This document shows, in pieces, positions 6,916 to 13,631 of a DNA stretch of 13,661 bases. Below the pieces are notes generated by a model. The model was not told where the DNA came from. It worked only from the letters and a program-made list of their open reading frames with translations, and did no database searches. The stretch comes from Anaerolineae bacterium (GTDB lineage: Bacteria; Chloroflexota; Anaerolineae; 4572-78; J111). The stretch's first letter is position 1. Every line of letters starts with the position of its first letter. The translations under genes were made by a program, and so were the position numbers. Location of the stretch: the NCBI GenBank assembly GCA_020433835.1, contig JAGRBY010000137.1, positions 1 to 13,661 on the forward strand, written 5' to 3'.

Positions 6916-8271
6916 ATGGCATTTCTAGATCGTCTCTTTAGGCTTTACCCAACCGAACGAGGACTCGTTCTCACGTTAGGGTTTCTTCTTTTAAGTAACT
7001 CCCTCGCGCTTAATTTATCGGATGTCGTGGCGATCAGCGGCTTTTTAAGCGATGTTGGCCCCAACGGATTCCTGGTGGTATGGAGCATCAACATGCTGCT
7101 TATCGTGTTGACAACCGGCGTCCAGTCGCTTGTGGTCGACCGATTCAATCGCATCAGAGTCATGCAGATGATGTGCCTATTTTTGATGCTGGCTTATATT
7201 ACGTTACCATTTATGTTCGCGGGTAATCTACTGCCGGATTGGTTTAACTATTCCACCCTTTACCTGCTGGCCGAACAGCAAGGCTTGTTCTTTCCCATTG
7301 TTTTTTGGGTACTGGCCAATGATATGTTCAACGCGGCTCAAGCCCGCCGATTGTTCCCCATAATATCAAGTTGGGCCTTTGCCGGACAGATTTTAGGCTT
7401 AAGTTTAGCCGGTTCCTTTCCATTTTTGCCCAACTACATCAACGTTACTTCCCGAGAACTGCTCTTTTTCAATGCTGTTCTCTTTTTATTAGCTTATATT
7501 CTGCTCACCCGCAGACTATATAAGGTGAAAATTCGGGAAACCCAATACAAGCGAGAAACGATACGCGAAACGTTAACTGAAGGCTGGGGATTTGTTCGCG
7601 AAGTACCTTCTTTTCGCTATTTAATGTTTTCAATGCTGGCTATCTATTTAGCGCTTACCATATTAGATTATCATTTTCTTGTCGAGTCTGATCGCACTCC
7701 GTTGTTAAATGAGGCCGGCAATTTTCAAACGTTTTATGCCAGCTTTCATTTGGTTTTAACGCTGGCTGCCGTTGCTATCCAGGGTTTGCTTACCAGCCGA
7801 ATTATCACAAAAATGGCATTAAAGAATACATTTTTTATTTTGCCGTCTATGTTATTAGCCAGTGCTGTCGCTGTGTTGGCTATTCCGGGGCTAATTAGCG
7901 CCGCGCTGGGGTTAGGTGTTCCTTATCTAACCAAAGACTCCATTGACGAATCGGCTCAAAAATCGCTCCAGGCGCTGGTGCCGGAAGAGCGTCGGGGGCG
8001 GGTTAGCCTCTTTATGGACAGCTATTTGTATGCTTTCGGCACTATTTTAGGCTGTTTGGTAACGGGTGTCGCGCTTATTATCGGTTATCAATGGCCCTAC
8101 ATCAACAATTCTTACTTTTATTTACCGCTTGCTGTGCTATCGGCGATCTGTGCGATAGTTGCTGTTTTCAAAATGCGAGCCGCCTATGAAACCAGTCTTT
8201 TGAACTGGCGACTAAAACGACGTAGTCGGCGGGCCAGTGCCACAAGCGTCTTCGAGCTGTTAGATTTATAG
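6916..8271 (+). CDS. MFS/NTT-like (ATP-ADP translocase-related) membrane transporter
   Basis: A 451-residue polytopic protein with about 11-12 hydrophobic segments, at about 16-36, 45-70, 83-104, 115-135, 145-165, 180-197, 235-255, 271-293, 305-340 (possibly two), 370-390 and 398-420. A cytosolic central loop KVKIRETQYKRETIRETLTEG lies between the halves. The conserved segment near residues 344-366, including LVPEERRGRVSLFMDSY, resembles the C-terminal RGRV...D signature of the Npt1/Npt2-like MFS proteins that surround the nucleotide transporter family. I expect a 12-helix carrier in the cytoplasmic membrane. The substrate is unknown, and in free-living bacteria these relatives are not shown to move ATP. 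The C terminus is strongly basic (RLKRRSRRAS). The gene lies 10 bases after the SET gene and 39 bases before the sensor gene. Confidence 0.7.
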   Translation: MAFLDRLFRLYPTERGLVLTLGFLLLSNSLALNLSDVVAISGFLSDVGPNGFLVVWSINMLLIVLTTGVQSLVVDRFNRIRVMQMMCLFLMLAYITLPFMFAGNLLPDWFNYSTLYLLAEQQGLFFPIVFWVLANDMFNAAQARRLFPIISSWAFAGQILGLSLAGSFPFLPNYINVTSRELLFFNAVLFLLAYILLTRRLYKVKIRETQYKRETIRETLTEGWGFVREVPSFRYLMFSMLAIYLALTILDYHFLVESDRTPLLNEAGNFQTFYASFHLVLTLAAVAIQGLLTSRIITKMALKNTFFILPSMLLASAVAVLAIPGLISAALGLGVPYLTKDSIDESAQKSLQALVPEERRGRVSLFMDSYLYAFGTILGCLVTGVALIIGYQWPYINNSYFYLPLAVLSAICAIVAVFKMRAAYETSLLNWRLKRRSRRASATSVFELLDL

Positions 8272-8310
8272 CGTTCGCCGCGTTATATAACGAATAAAAA
8301 GGATAGCATT

Positions 8311-9543
8311 ATGACTTTGCGGAAAAAAACGCTCATATTTATCGGATTAACCCTAACAGCGCTTATTATTGTTCTCTATTTTGCTTTGCGATATGTTTTA
8401 GTTGATGGTTTTGCGCAGGTAGAAGATCAGGTTGCTCAACGAAATGTCCAGCGGGTTTATGAGGCTTTCACCACAGAAGTTGATGCTATGGCCAGAAACA
8501 CCGGGGATTATGCCCCCTGGAACGATACGTATAACTTCATTGAAGATAAGAACCAACAATACATTGATGATAATATGGTGGATAGCACCTTTGCTAATCT
8601 TCAACTTAATGCTGTGCTTTTTTTCAATACCGCTCATGAAATCGTTTACAATAAAGAGTTTGATTTGCAAAACGGGATCGAAGTCCCGGTAGACGAAACT
8701 ATTCCGGCCCACTTTGCTGAGAATGATCAGCTCCTTCAACATAGCGAGACAACAAGTGTAAAATCTGGTTTTATTTTGTTCCCCAAAAACCCGATGCTGG
8801 TCGGCTCACGGCCTATCGTTACCAATGATTTTGAGGGGCCTATTCGCGGCACATTGGTCATGGGCCGCTTTCTCAATGATGAACTTATCTCGCAGTTAGA
8901 GAACCGTACGCAGTTTGTGCTCAACTTTCACCGGTTAGATGAACCACAAACAACGGCGACATTCGAGTCGATCATCGCCTCTATCACCGAGGAGACGCCG
9001 ATACTTATCGAACCTCTTAGCTCAGAACGATTAGCGGGCTATATGGTGCTACCGGATGTTTATGGGCAACCCGGATTACTTTTACAAGTAGAAATGCCCA
9101 GGACAGTCTATACGCAAAGCCAAACGAGTTTAAAGTTGCTCATTGCAGCACTCCTTATTGTTGGAGTGGTTTTCATTATTTTGACCTTATTGATGTTAGA
9201 AAAGCTAGTTTTATCACGGCTGGCTTCACTGCATGCCGGGGTTGAAGAAATTGGTTCAAGCGGCGATTTTTCCAAACGCCTTTCATTCGAGGGATCGGAT
9301 GAGATAGCTGACCTGGCAGACGGCATCAACACGATGCTACAGGATTTGCAAAATTCCTTACAGCGCGAGAAAGAACTTAAGCGCGAAGTTCAACAACTGC
9401 GGATTGAGATTGACCAAACCAAGAAAAAGAAACAGGTCAACGAGATTGTCGAAACCGACTTTTTCCAAGATCTACAGGCCAAGGCCAGAGCCATGCGTAA
9501 TCAGGCTAAAGAAAAAACCAAAAAAACCGATCCCGATCCGTAA
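8311..9543 (+). CDS. CHASE4-HAMP membrane sensor without an enzymatic output domain
   Basis: A 410-residue protein. TM1 is at about 8-28. An extracytoplasmic CHASE4 domain (about 40-265) carries the hallmark DYAPWNDTYNFIED and YIDDNM (66-89). TM2 is at about 274-297 (LLIAALLIVGVVFIILTLLM). HAMP follows at about 298-348 (SSGDFSKRL, SDEIADLADGINTML), then a coiled coil (about 345-376), then a short conserved-looking tail, VNEIVETDFFQDLQAKARAM (376-395), and a lysine-rich end. CHASE4-HAMP proteins normally continue into a histidine kinase, GGDEF, cyclase or methyl-accepting domain. Here the reading frame stops cleanly, with no such domain and no frameshift visible. The start is supported by AAAAAGGA seven bases before the ATG. 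The receiver gene begins 17 bases downstream, so the signal may pass by protein contact through the tail. A perfect 12-bp palindrome (8281-8292) precedes the ribosome site. Confidence 0.88.
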   Translation: MTLRKKTLIFIGLTLTALIIVLYFALRYVLVDGFAQVEDQVAQRNVQRVYEAFTTEVDAMARNTGDYAPWNDTYNFIEDKNQQYIDDNMVDSTFANLQLNAVLFFNTAHEIVYNKEFDLQNGIEVPVDETIPAHFAENDQLLQHSETTSVKSGFILFPKNPMLVGSRPIVTNDFEGPIRGTLVMGRFLNDELISQLENRTQFVLNFHRLDEPQTTATFESIIASITEETPILIEPLSSERLAGYMVLPDVYGQPGLLLQVEMPRTVYTQSQTSLKLLIAALLIVGVVFIILTLLMLEKLVLSRLASLHAGVEEIGSSGDFSKRLSFEGSDEIADLADGINTMLQDLQNSLQREKELKREVQQLRIEIDQTKKKKQVNEIVETDFFQDLQAKARAMRNQAKEKTKKTDPDP

Positions 9544-9560
9544 ACATTACCGAAACTGTT

Positions 9561-9983
9561 ATGACTTTACTTGATGCCAGTGATCCGAAAAACGTTCACA
9601 TCCTGCTTATAGAAGACAATATACAAAATAGCGTTCTCATTGGCCGGTTACTAGAGTCGATTGGAGTTCAAAATTATAGCTGTATCTTCTCCGGTCGTGA
9701 TCTATTAGAGGCCACACGCACAATGCCACGTCTTGACCTTATTTTGCTTGATCTACATCTTCCGTTTGAAGATGGCTTTGAAGTTCTCTCCAAAATCCGC
9801 TCAACACCCCGTATTGCTAACAGTCTCGTTGTTGCCGTTACGGCTGACGCTCATCTGGGGACGATGAAAAGAGCTCGAAAGGCCGGTTTTGACGGTTTTT
9901 TAGGCAAACCGATTGATCCTGATCTATTTCCAAAACACATTATTACAATTTTACATGGTCAAATGGTGTGGCATCTGGGTTAG
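9561..9983 (+). CDS. Stand-alone response regulator receiver protein
   Basis: A 140-residue CheY-like single receiver. The acidic pair is E18-D19 (LLIEDN), the phosphoacceptor is D64 in LILLDLHLP, the switch threonine is T94 in VVAVTADA, and the lysine is K116 in GFLGKPIDP. All key residues are intact, so phosphorylation is expected. There is no DNA-binding or enzymatic output. It is the last gene of the operon, 17 bases after the CHASE4 sensor, and an intrinsic terminator follows 33 bases after its stop. No histidine kinase is encoded in the window, so the phosphate donor must come from elsewhere or the protein acts as a docking partner. The sequence style resembles receivers of the DivK/CheY type. 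There is no good Shine-Dalgarno before the ATG. Confidence 0.92.
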   Translation: MTLLDASDPKNVHILLIEDNIQNSVLIGRLLESIGVQNYSCIFSGRDLLEATRTMPRLDLILLDLHLPFEDGFEVLSKIRSTPRIANSLVVAVTADAHLGTMKRARKAGFDGFLGKPIDPDLFPKHIITILHGQMVWHLG

Positions 9984-10015
9984 GTGTTCATTAGAGGGAA
10001 AAGAGCAGTAAAGGG

Positions 10016-10044
10016 AAAAAGCCGGGTAGATGGCCCGGCTTTTT
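10016..10044 (+). terminator. Intrinsic terminator of the five-gene operon
   Basis: GCCGGG (10021-10026) and CCCGGC (10034-10039) form a GC stem with a 7-base loop. It is flanked by AAAAA (10016-10020) and TTTTT (10040-10044), so the stem can extend to 11 bp and ends in a U-run. It lies 33 bases after the receiver stop. The symmetry means it could also stop transcription from the opposite strand. Confidence 0.9.
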
Positions 10045-10055
10045 AAGGAGGACTT

Positions 10056-10106
10056 ATGACTGAAAGAGAAAGGAGAGGCTCAACACTTTACTGTTTATTA
10101 GTATAG
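10056..10106 (+). CDS. Possible 16-residue mini-ORF with a perfect Shine-Dalgarno
   Basis: AAGGAGG (10045-10051), the best ribosome site in the window, lies four bases before an ATG that opens a 16-codon frame (MTERERRGSTLYCLLV) ending in TAG. It begins directly after the terminator U-run, so it would be translated only from read-through or from a separate promoter that I cannot see. No homology is recognised. It could be a leader peptide, a leftover of a longer gene, or chance. Confidence 0.2.
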   Translation: MTERERRGSTLYCLLV

Positions 10107-10213
10107 GGGCTTCCCATATAAAAATCATAAAGACTTAATAAAAAAAAAGTAAGAATCTTTTCAATAAAAAACTTTCGAATTCTTTCGTTGTAATGTAAAT
10201 CGTAATGTTCGTG
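10107..10213. other. AT-rich spacer between the terminator and the candidate small RNA
   Basis: Strongly AT-rich sequence with a run of A residues near 10138-10148 and scattered A/T tracts. This is part of the 350-base stretch (9984-10333) without a conventional gene. I see no open frame, stable hairpin or RNA gene in this part. It may act as a curved upstream region for the promoter at 10214. Confidence 0.5.
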
Positions 10214-10222
10214 TGTTATACT
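10214..10222 (+). promoter_or_regulatory. Extended -10 promoter of the candidate small RNA
   Basis: TGTTATACT is an extended -10 (TGn plus TATACT, five of six consensus bases). No good -35 lies at the usual distance; the nearest is TGTAAA at 10194-10199. Extended -10 promoters can work without one. The predicted start is A10228 or G10229, one to three bases before the first hairpin of the RNA. Confidence 0.4.
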
Positions 10223-10227
10223 GCAGT

Positions 10228-10309
10228 AGCGTCCAGGATGATAGGTACTGGACCTCCTCTCTCTCTATGTTGCTGCTTCGATGTTCCCATCGGGGCAGCA
10301 TTTCTTTTT
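10228..10309 (+). ncRNA. Candidate trans-acting small RNA with anti-Shine-Dalgarno linker
   Basis: The predicted transcript of about 81 nt has three parts. Hairpin 1 is GUCCAG (10231-10236) paired with CUGGAC (10248-10253) around an 11-nt loop. A 17-nt pyrimidine-rich linker, CUCCUCUCUCUCUAUGU (10254-10270), follows. Hairpin 2 is UGCUGCUUCGAUG (10271-10283) paired with CAUCGGGGCAGCA (10288-10300), closed by UUCC and trailed by UUUCUUUUU (10301-10309), an intrinsic terminator. The two wobble pairs of hairpin 2 form only in plus-strand RNA, so the element is directional. CCUCCU in and next to the linker is complementary to the AGGAGG ribosome site. Two hairpins around an exposed CU-rich core is the layout of cyanobacterial Yfr1, though I do not claim homology. 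It converges on the TolB-like gene without overlapping it. The spanning open frame is not credible as protein. Confidence 0.45.
10271..10309 (+). terminator. Intrinsic terminator ending the candidate small RNA
   Basis: A 13-bp stem (10271-10283 with 10288-10300) containing two G-U wobbles, a UUCC loop and a UUUCUUUUU tail. It also shields the convergent minus-strand operon, whose last stop codon is at 10334-10336, from plus-strand read-through. On the minus strand the wobbles become mismatches and no U-tail follows. Confidence 0.7.
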
Positions 10310-10333
10310 AAAGCTTCCCGCAAAACAACACCA

Positions 10334-11725
10334 TCAAGGCACCCACATTGGTCGATTACCGGGCGCAGCCAATTGGTGCGTCGTTTCTGTTTCTAAATCT
10401 ATCAACCAAATCTCAGGTGTGGCATCAATTTCTCGCAGTGGAAACCGTTGAAAAGCAATGTAGCGGCCATCCGGCGACCAGGTAGGCAAGCCGTGATGAA
10501 TATTCGTTTCATCCGTTAAACCACGGGGTTCGCTGCCGTCAGGACGCATTAACCAGATCTGTTTGCCCATCGACGTCCCGGCTGCTTTGCGGGTAATCGC
10601 TATCCACTGGCCGTCCGGGGACCAGGTGGGGGAACTATCCTCGACCATTTGACCTTCGCCAGAAATATCAACCAGTTCTCCGGTATCGGGTGATGCTTTT
10701 AGGAGATGAACCGAAAACCCCTCGTCACTGGGCTGAATGTCCGCTACCAGCAGCGAGTCGCCCTGTGGCCCCCACGTGGCTAAGCCACCTATGCGGCTGG
10801 GAATGAGCACGTTACGCCCATCATCAACATTATAAACCTGAACACCCTGGCTGCTGGGCGCAACATAACTCATCCATTTACCATCCGAAGCCCAAGTGGC
10901 TCCGTAACCAAGCATTTGATTATCATCAAAAACGGCCACCGTTTCGCTGGTCGATAAATTAAGCCACCACAACCGGGGCGGCCCTGGCGCAGATCCGGGA
11001 ATAACGATCACCCGTCGCTCGTAGATGAGCCGCTCGCTGTTGGGCTGCCAGGAGACGCCGTTGCAGACGGCTTCAGGGCAAAGCAGCAAGGGATAACGCT
11101 CTTGGCCATCTAACGAAATAGCCCACAAATCGCTGCCGCTATCCTCGCGCAGCGCAGAATAGGCTATCGTGGAGCCATCGGGGGAGAGTGCGTAATCGAA
11201 CACCCCATACGGTTCTTCTGTAATCTGTATAGGTGAGCCGTCTTTCGGATCGATGATAAAAACTTGATCACTACCGGCTTTATCTTTAGAAATGTAGAGC
11301 AGGCGAGGCCGGCCGGTTTGAAACTGCCACTGGACGGGTTCCTTGAGAGGGCGTCCGCGCCGGCTGACAATATCTTCGGTGAGCGTTGCTGTATATACGG
11401 TATTTGAGCGAAGCGGGATATCGGGCGAAAATATCAACGACGAGCCATCCCAACGCACGGTTCCGCTGACCGGAGGCGTAAAGGTGAGGGGAGCTTGCGT
11501 ATCGTCAGAGGCTATAATCGGTTGGTCGAAAGTTATTTTGATGTCGGCTTTGGTCGATATTCCGGTAGCGGATTGACCGGGGTTTGTACTCACAATCTGC
11601 ACTCCAACCTGATCGCCGCGCCACACCAGCAAGGCCGTAATCAAGGCCAATCCCAGCAGCACCGAGACCACAATGCCATCAAAGCGGTTAATATGCAATC
11701 GAAAAAAGGATAAAGATTGCGCCAT
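10334..11725 (-). CDS. Membrane-anchored Ig-like/WD40-like (TolB-type PD40) beta-propeller protein
   Basis: A 463-residue protein. A single N-terminal membrane segment (about 17-36, GIVVSVLLGLALITALLVW) is preceded by a short basic cytosolic end, so the bulk is extracytoplasmic. Residues about 42-137 form a bacterial Ig-like domain (Ig_5/SbsA type: IVSTNPGQSATGISTKADIKITFDQPI-like opening and VYTATLTEDIVSRRGRPL). From about 138 a propeller follows with repeated PD40 blades: ALSPDGSTIAYSA, SWQPNSERLIYER, TWASDGKWMSYVA, TWGPQGDSLLVA, TWSPDGQWIAITR and TWSPDGRYIAFQR. Such propellers bind proteins or peptidoglycan-associated partners; no enzymatic residues are evident. It is the third gene of the permease operon, 31 bases after the TIGR03943 gene. 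There is no Shine-Dalgarno, but TCTAAT lies eight bases before the ATG and could be a -10 of an internal leaderless promoter (weak -35). Confidence 0.85.
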   Translation of the reverse strand: MAQSLSFFRLHINRFDGIVVSVLLGLALITALLVWRGDQVGVQIVSTNPGQSATGISTKADIKITFDQPIIASDDTQAPLTFTPPVSGTVRWDGSSLIFSPDIPLRSNTVYTATLTEDIVSRRGRPLKEPVQWQFQTGRPRLLYISKDKAGSDQVFIIDPKDGSPIQITEEPYGVFDYALSPDGSTIAYSALREDSGSDLWAISLDGQERYPLLLCPEAVCNGVSWQPNSERLIYERRVIVIPGSAPGPPRLWWLNLSTSETVAVFDDNQMLGYGATWASDGKWMSYVAPSSQGVQVYNVDDGRNVLIPSRIGGLATWGPQGDSLLVADIQPSDEGFSVHLLKASPDTGELVDISGEGQMVEDSSPTWSPDGQWIAITRKAAGTSMGKQIWLMRPDGSEPRGLTDETNIHHGLPTWSPDGRYIAFQRFPLREIDATPEIWLIDLETETTHQLAAPGNRPMWVP

Positions 11726-11756
11726 AGCGTACGATTAGAGGGTTAAACTGAAATTA

Positions 11757-12503
11757 TTAGAATGGATAGAGGTATGGTTGATCGGGAACATCTGTTAAGG
11801 TTACCGAAGCGGCCTCGACAATCGGCATCGTTTCGCCTTCAAATTCACCCGGCTGTAAAACACCCGCAACTTCAACCCATTGATCGTCTTCCAACGTCAG
11901 GCTATCGGGCCAATTGACAACAAGCCCCAATGGGGCGGCATCGGCCGCGCAGCAGCTTACAACAAAGCGGCTAACCATAAAGGTTTCATCGGCAAAACGC
12001 TCGTCGCGATAGACAAAGCCCACCAGTTTAACCTCTTGTCCGGCCAGCGCCGCCGGATCGGATGCTTGCCGAAATTCAACAATCCAATCGAGGATATTTT
12101 TTTCTCCGTGGGGTTTGGATAAGATAGTATTGCTCTCCGGCGCGGCCGCCGATGTTAGCGACTCGATACTGATATCACGGTTGGTCATCGCTGCCGCACC
12201 CAATGGTTTGGGAGGAACAACCAGACCCAAAACAATCGGCGACGCGATTAGCATAAGCCCTATCCAACTAAGCTGATCATGGTGATGATATTCATGATCG
12301 TGATCGTGGTGATCATGCTGATGGGCGTTATCCACAAAGCGGTAGCGATAACTGATTCCAACCAGGAGAAGACCGAGCGCCGCAAAAATCGTCAACCAAA
12401 AGAAGCGTTCATTGATGTAAAAAAACAGCTTCCCGCTAAGAATACGGCTGAATAAAAACAGCCCCATGGCGATGAGGAGAATCGCTTTCCAACTCGATTT
12501 CAT
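11757..12503 (-). CDS. TIGR03943/DUF1980 family permease partner with His-rich loop
   Basis: A 248-residue protein matching the YcgQ-type family. Two N-terminal hydrophobic segments lie at about 5-22 and 33-50, followed by a metal-binding-like loop HQHDHHDHDHEYHHHD (61-76; nine His, four Asp). A third segment is at about 79-97. The extracytoplasmic C-terminal part carries LAGQEVKLVGFVYRD (153-167), FMVSRFVVSCCAADAAPLG (175-193, with the C184-C185 pair) and DDQWVEVAGVL. This family is nearly always encoded beside a COG0701 permease, as here, where it follows two bases after the permease stop. The pair is thought to move a metal or metal-linked substrate, but the function is not settled. I use the ATG at 12503; a TTG at 12512 would overlap the upstream gene and adds only three residues. 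The ribosome site is weak, so translation is probably coupled. Confidence 0.85.
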   Translation of the reverse strand: MKSSWKAILLIAMGLFLFSRILSGKLFFYINERFFWLTIFAALGLLLVGISYRYRFVDNAHQHDHHDHDHEYHHHDQLSWIGLMLIASPIVLGLVVPPKPLGAAAMTNRDISIESLTSAAAPESNTILSKPHGEKNILDWIVEFRQASDPAALAGQEVKLVGFVYRDERFADETFMVSRFVVSCCAADAAPLGLVVNWPDSLTLEDDQWVEVAGVLQPGEFEGETMPIVEAASVTLTDVPDQPYLYPF

Positions 12504-12505
12504 GG

Positions 12506-13561
12506 TTACCAACTCACATTGAGATTCAAATAGACCGTTATCATTAGCGTCGCCATCAGCGGCAGCAGAATAAGATAAAGCACGATACGTCGCTTAAAAA
12601 CACCTAAGAACATCAGAGAACTTTTGATATCAACCATCGGGCCAAAAATAAGAAAGGCCAGGATAGCCGCCGGCGGAAATGAATTAGCAAAAGCCAGCGC
12701 CAGAAACGAGTCAACTGTGGAGCAAACCGAAAGCACAAACGCCAGTATTATCATCGCGATGATAGAAGTAACGGAGCCTTCGCCAAGGGCCAGCAGATAA
12801 GGCTGCGGGACCAATGTTTGCATGGCCGCAGCCAACATTGAGCCGGCAACCAGATAGCGCCCCATATCAAAAAAATCGTCGCCACCGATGCTCAGCGCAT
12901 TCCAAAAGCGATGCCCCTTACTCTCAGCCTGGGAATGATGATGATGCTCATGTTTGATGGAGGCAAGCTGATCCGAGCGTAGAATATCTTTTGGTTCGGC
13001 AAAGTGGAAAATAAACCCGATAACAGACGCAATCAAAAAACTCAAAGCAAAACGGGCAAAAAGAATTGTACCCCAGCCAAATGCAGCATACGTACTGGCG
13101 AAAACAATAGGATTGATGACCGGAGCGGCCAACATAAAAGCGATACCCATCGAAATAGGCAGCCCTTTTTGGTACAGCCGCCGGGTGACAGGCACCACAC
13201 CACACTCGCAGACCGGGAAAACCAGCCCCAAGCCGCCACCGACCAACGCTGCCGAAATGGGATTACGGGGAACAAAGCGATAAAGCAACTCATTATTAAC
13301 ATAAACTTCCAGCAAGCCGGACACGATAGAACCGGCCAATAAAAAAGGTACGGCCTCGATAAAAATGCTGAGAAAAATGGTCACAAACGTTTGGGCTTGG
13401 CCGCCCAGGGAGTCGGTTAGGGCATTATCGCGAATGATAACGAATGCTGCCAGCACCAAAATAAGCAGCACGAGGCGCAGCGCAGCCTTAGAGCGAAATA
13501 AACCTGTCACCGGTTTTGGACCTATTTCAGATGGCGGTGAATGCGTTTCGGTATATTTCAT
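12506..13561 (-). CDS. COG0701/DUF318 permease (ArsP/YcgR-like)
   Basis: A 351-residue permease with about eight or more membrane segments in two repeated halves. Conserved blocks are [17 protein letters not shown] (71-87), [18 protein letters not shown] (112-129, the family CxC motif C118/C120), [17 protein letters not shown] (141-157), [16 protein letters not shown] (277-292) and [15 protein letters not shown] (306-320). The cytosolic loop between the halves has a histidine cluster HEHHHH (204-209). Relatives include ArsP, which exports organoarsenicals, and YcgR, paired with a TIGR03943 protein; the pairing here favours the YcgR type. I chose the ATG at 13561. The upstream ATG at 13570 lies inside the -10 box of a consensus promoter and so would not be on the transcript. 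The mRNA is then leaderless or nearly so. This is the first gene of a three-gene operon. Confidence 0.88.
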   Translation of the reverse strand: MKYTETHSPPSEIGPKPVTGLFRSKAALRLVLLILVLAAFVIIRDNALTDSLGGQAQTFVTIFLSIFIEAVPFLLAGSIVSGLLEVYVNNELLYRFVPRNPISAALVGGGLGLVFPVCECGVVPVTRRLYQKGLPISMGIAFMLAAPVINPIVFASTYAAFGWGTILFARFALSFLIASVIGFIFHFAEPKDILRSDQLASIKHEHHHHSQAESKGHRFWNALSIGGDDFFDMGRYLVAGSMLAAAMQTLVPQPYLLALGEGSVTSIIAMIILAFVLSVCSTVDSFLALAFANSFPPAAILAFLIFGPMVDIKSSLMFLGVFKRRIVLYLILLPLMATLMITVYLNLNVSW

Positions 13562-13568
13562 CGAAGAC

Positions 13569-13596
13569 ATTATAATTTAGCCGGGAAACGTGTCAA
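13569..13596 (-). promoter_or_regulatory. Consensus sigma70 promoter of the permease operon (leaderless)
   Basis: On the minus strand a perfect TTGACA (13596-13591) and a perfect TATAAT (13574-13569) are separated by 16 bases. Seven bases separate the -10 from the ATG at 13561, so the predicted +1 is at or within a base or two of that start codon. This decides against the ATG at 13570, which overlaps the -10. Confidence 0.7.
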
Positions 13597-13631
13597 ACCT
13601 ACAACTGCAAATATTCGCGCCAGCAAGTTTT

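Noticed and set aside
8281..8292. Perfect 12-bp palindrome CGTTATATAACG between the carrier and sensor genes
   Set aside because: Too short and AT-rich for a terminator. It has no U-tail and no second copy, so a regulatory role cannot be argued.
9561..9983. Possible truncation of a longer response regulator
   Set aside because: All receiver residues are present, the stop is followed closely by a strong terminator, and single-domain receivers are common.
10205..10396. A 63-codon plus-strand frame starting before the candidate small RNA
   Set aside because: It runs through an intrinsic terminator and into the 3' end of the opposing TolB-like gene, has no Shine-Dalgarno, and the RNA structure explains the region better.
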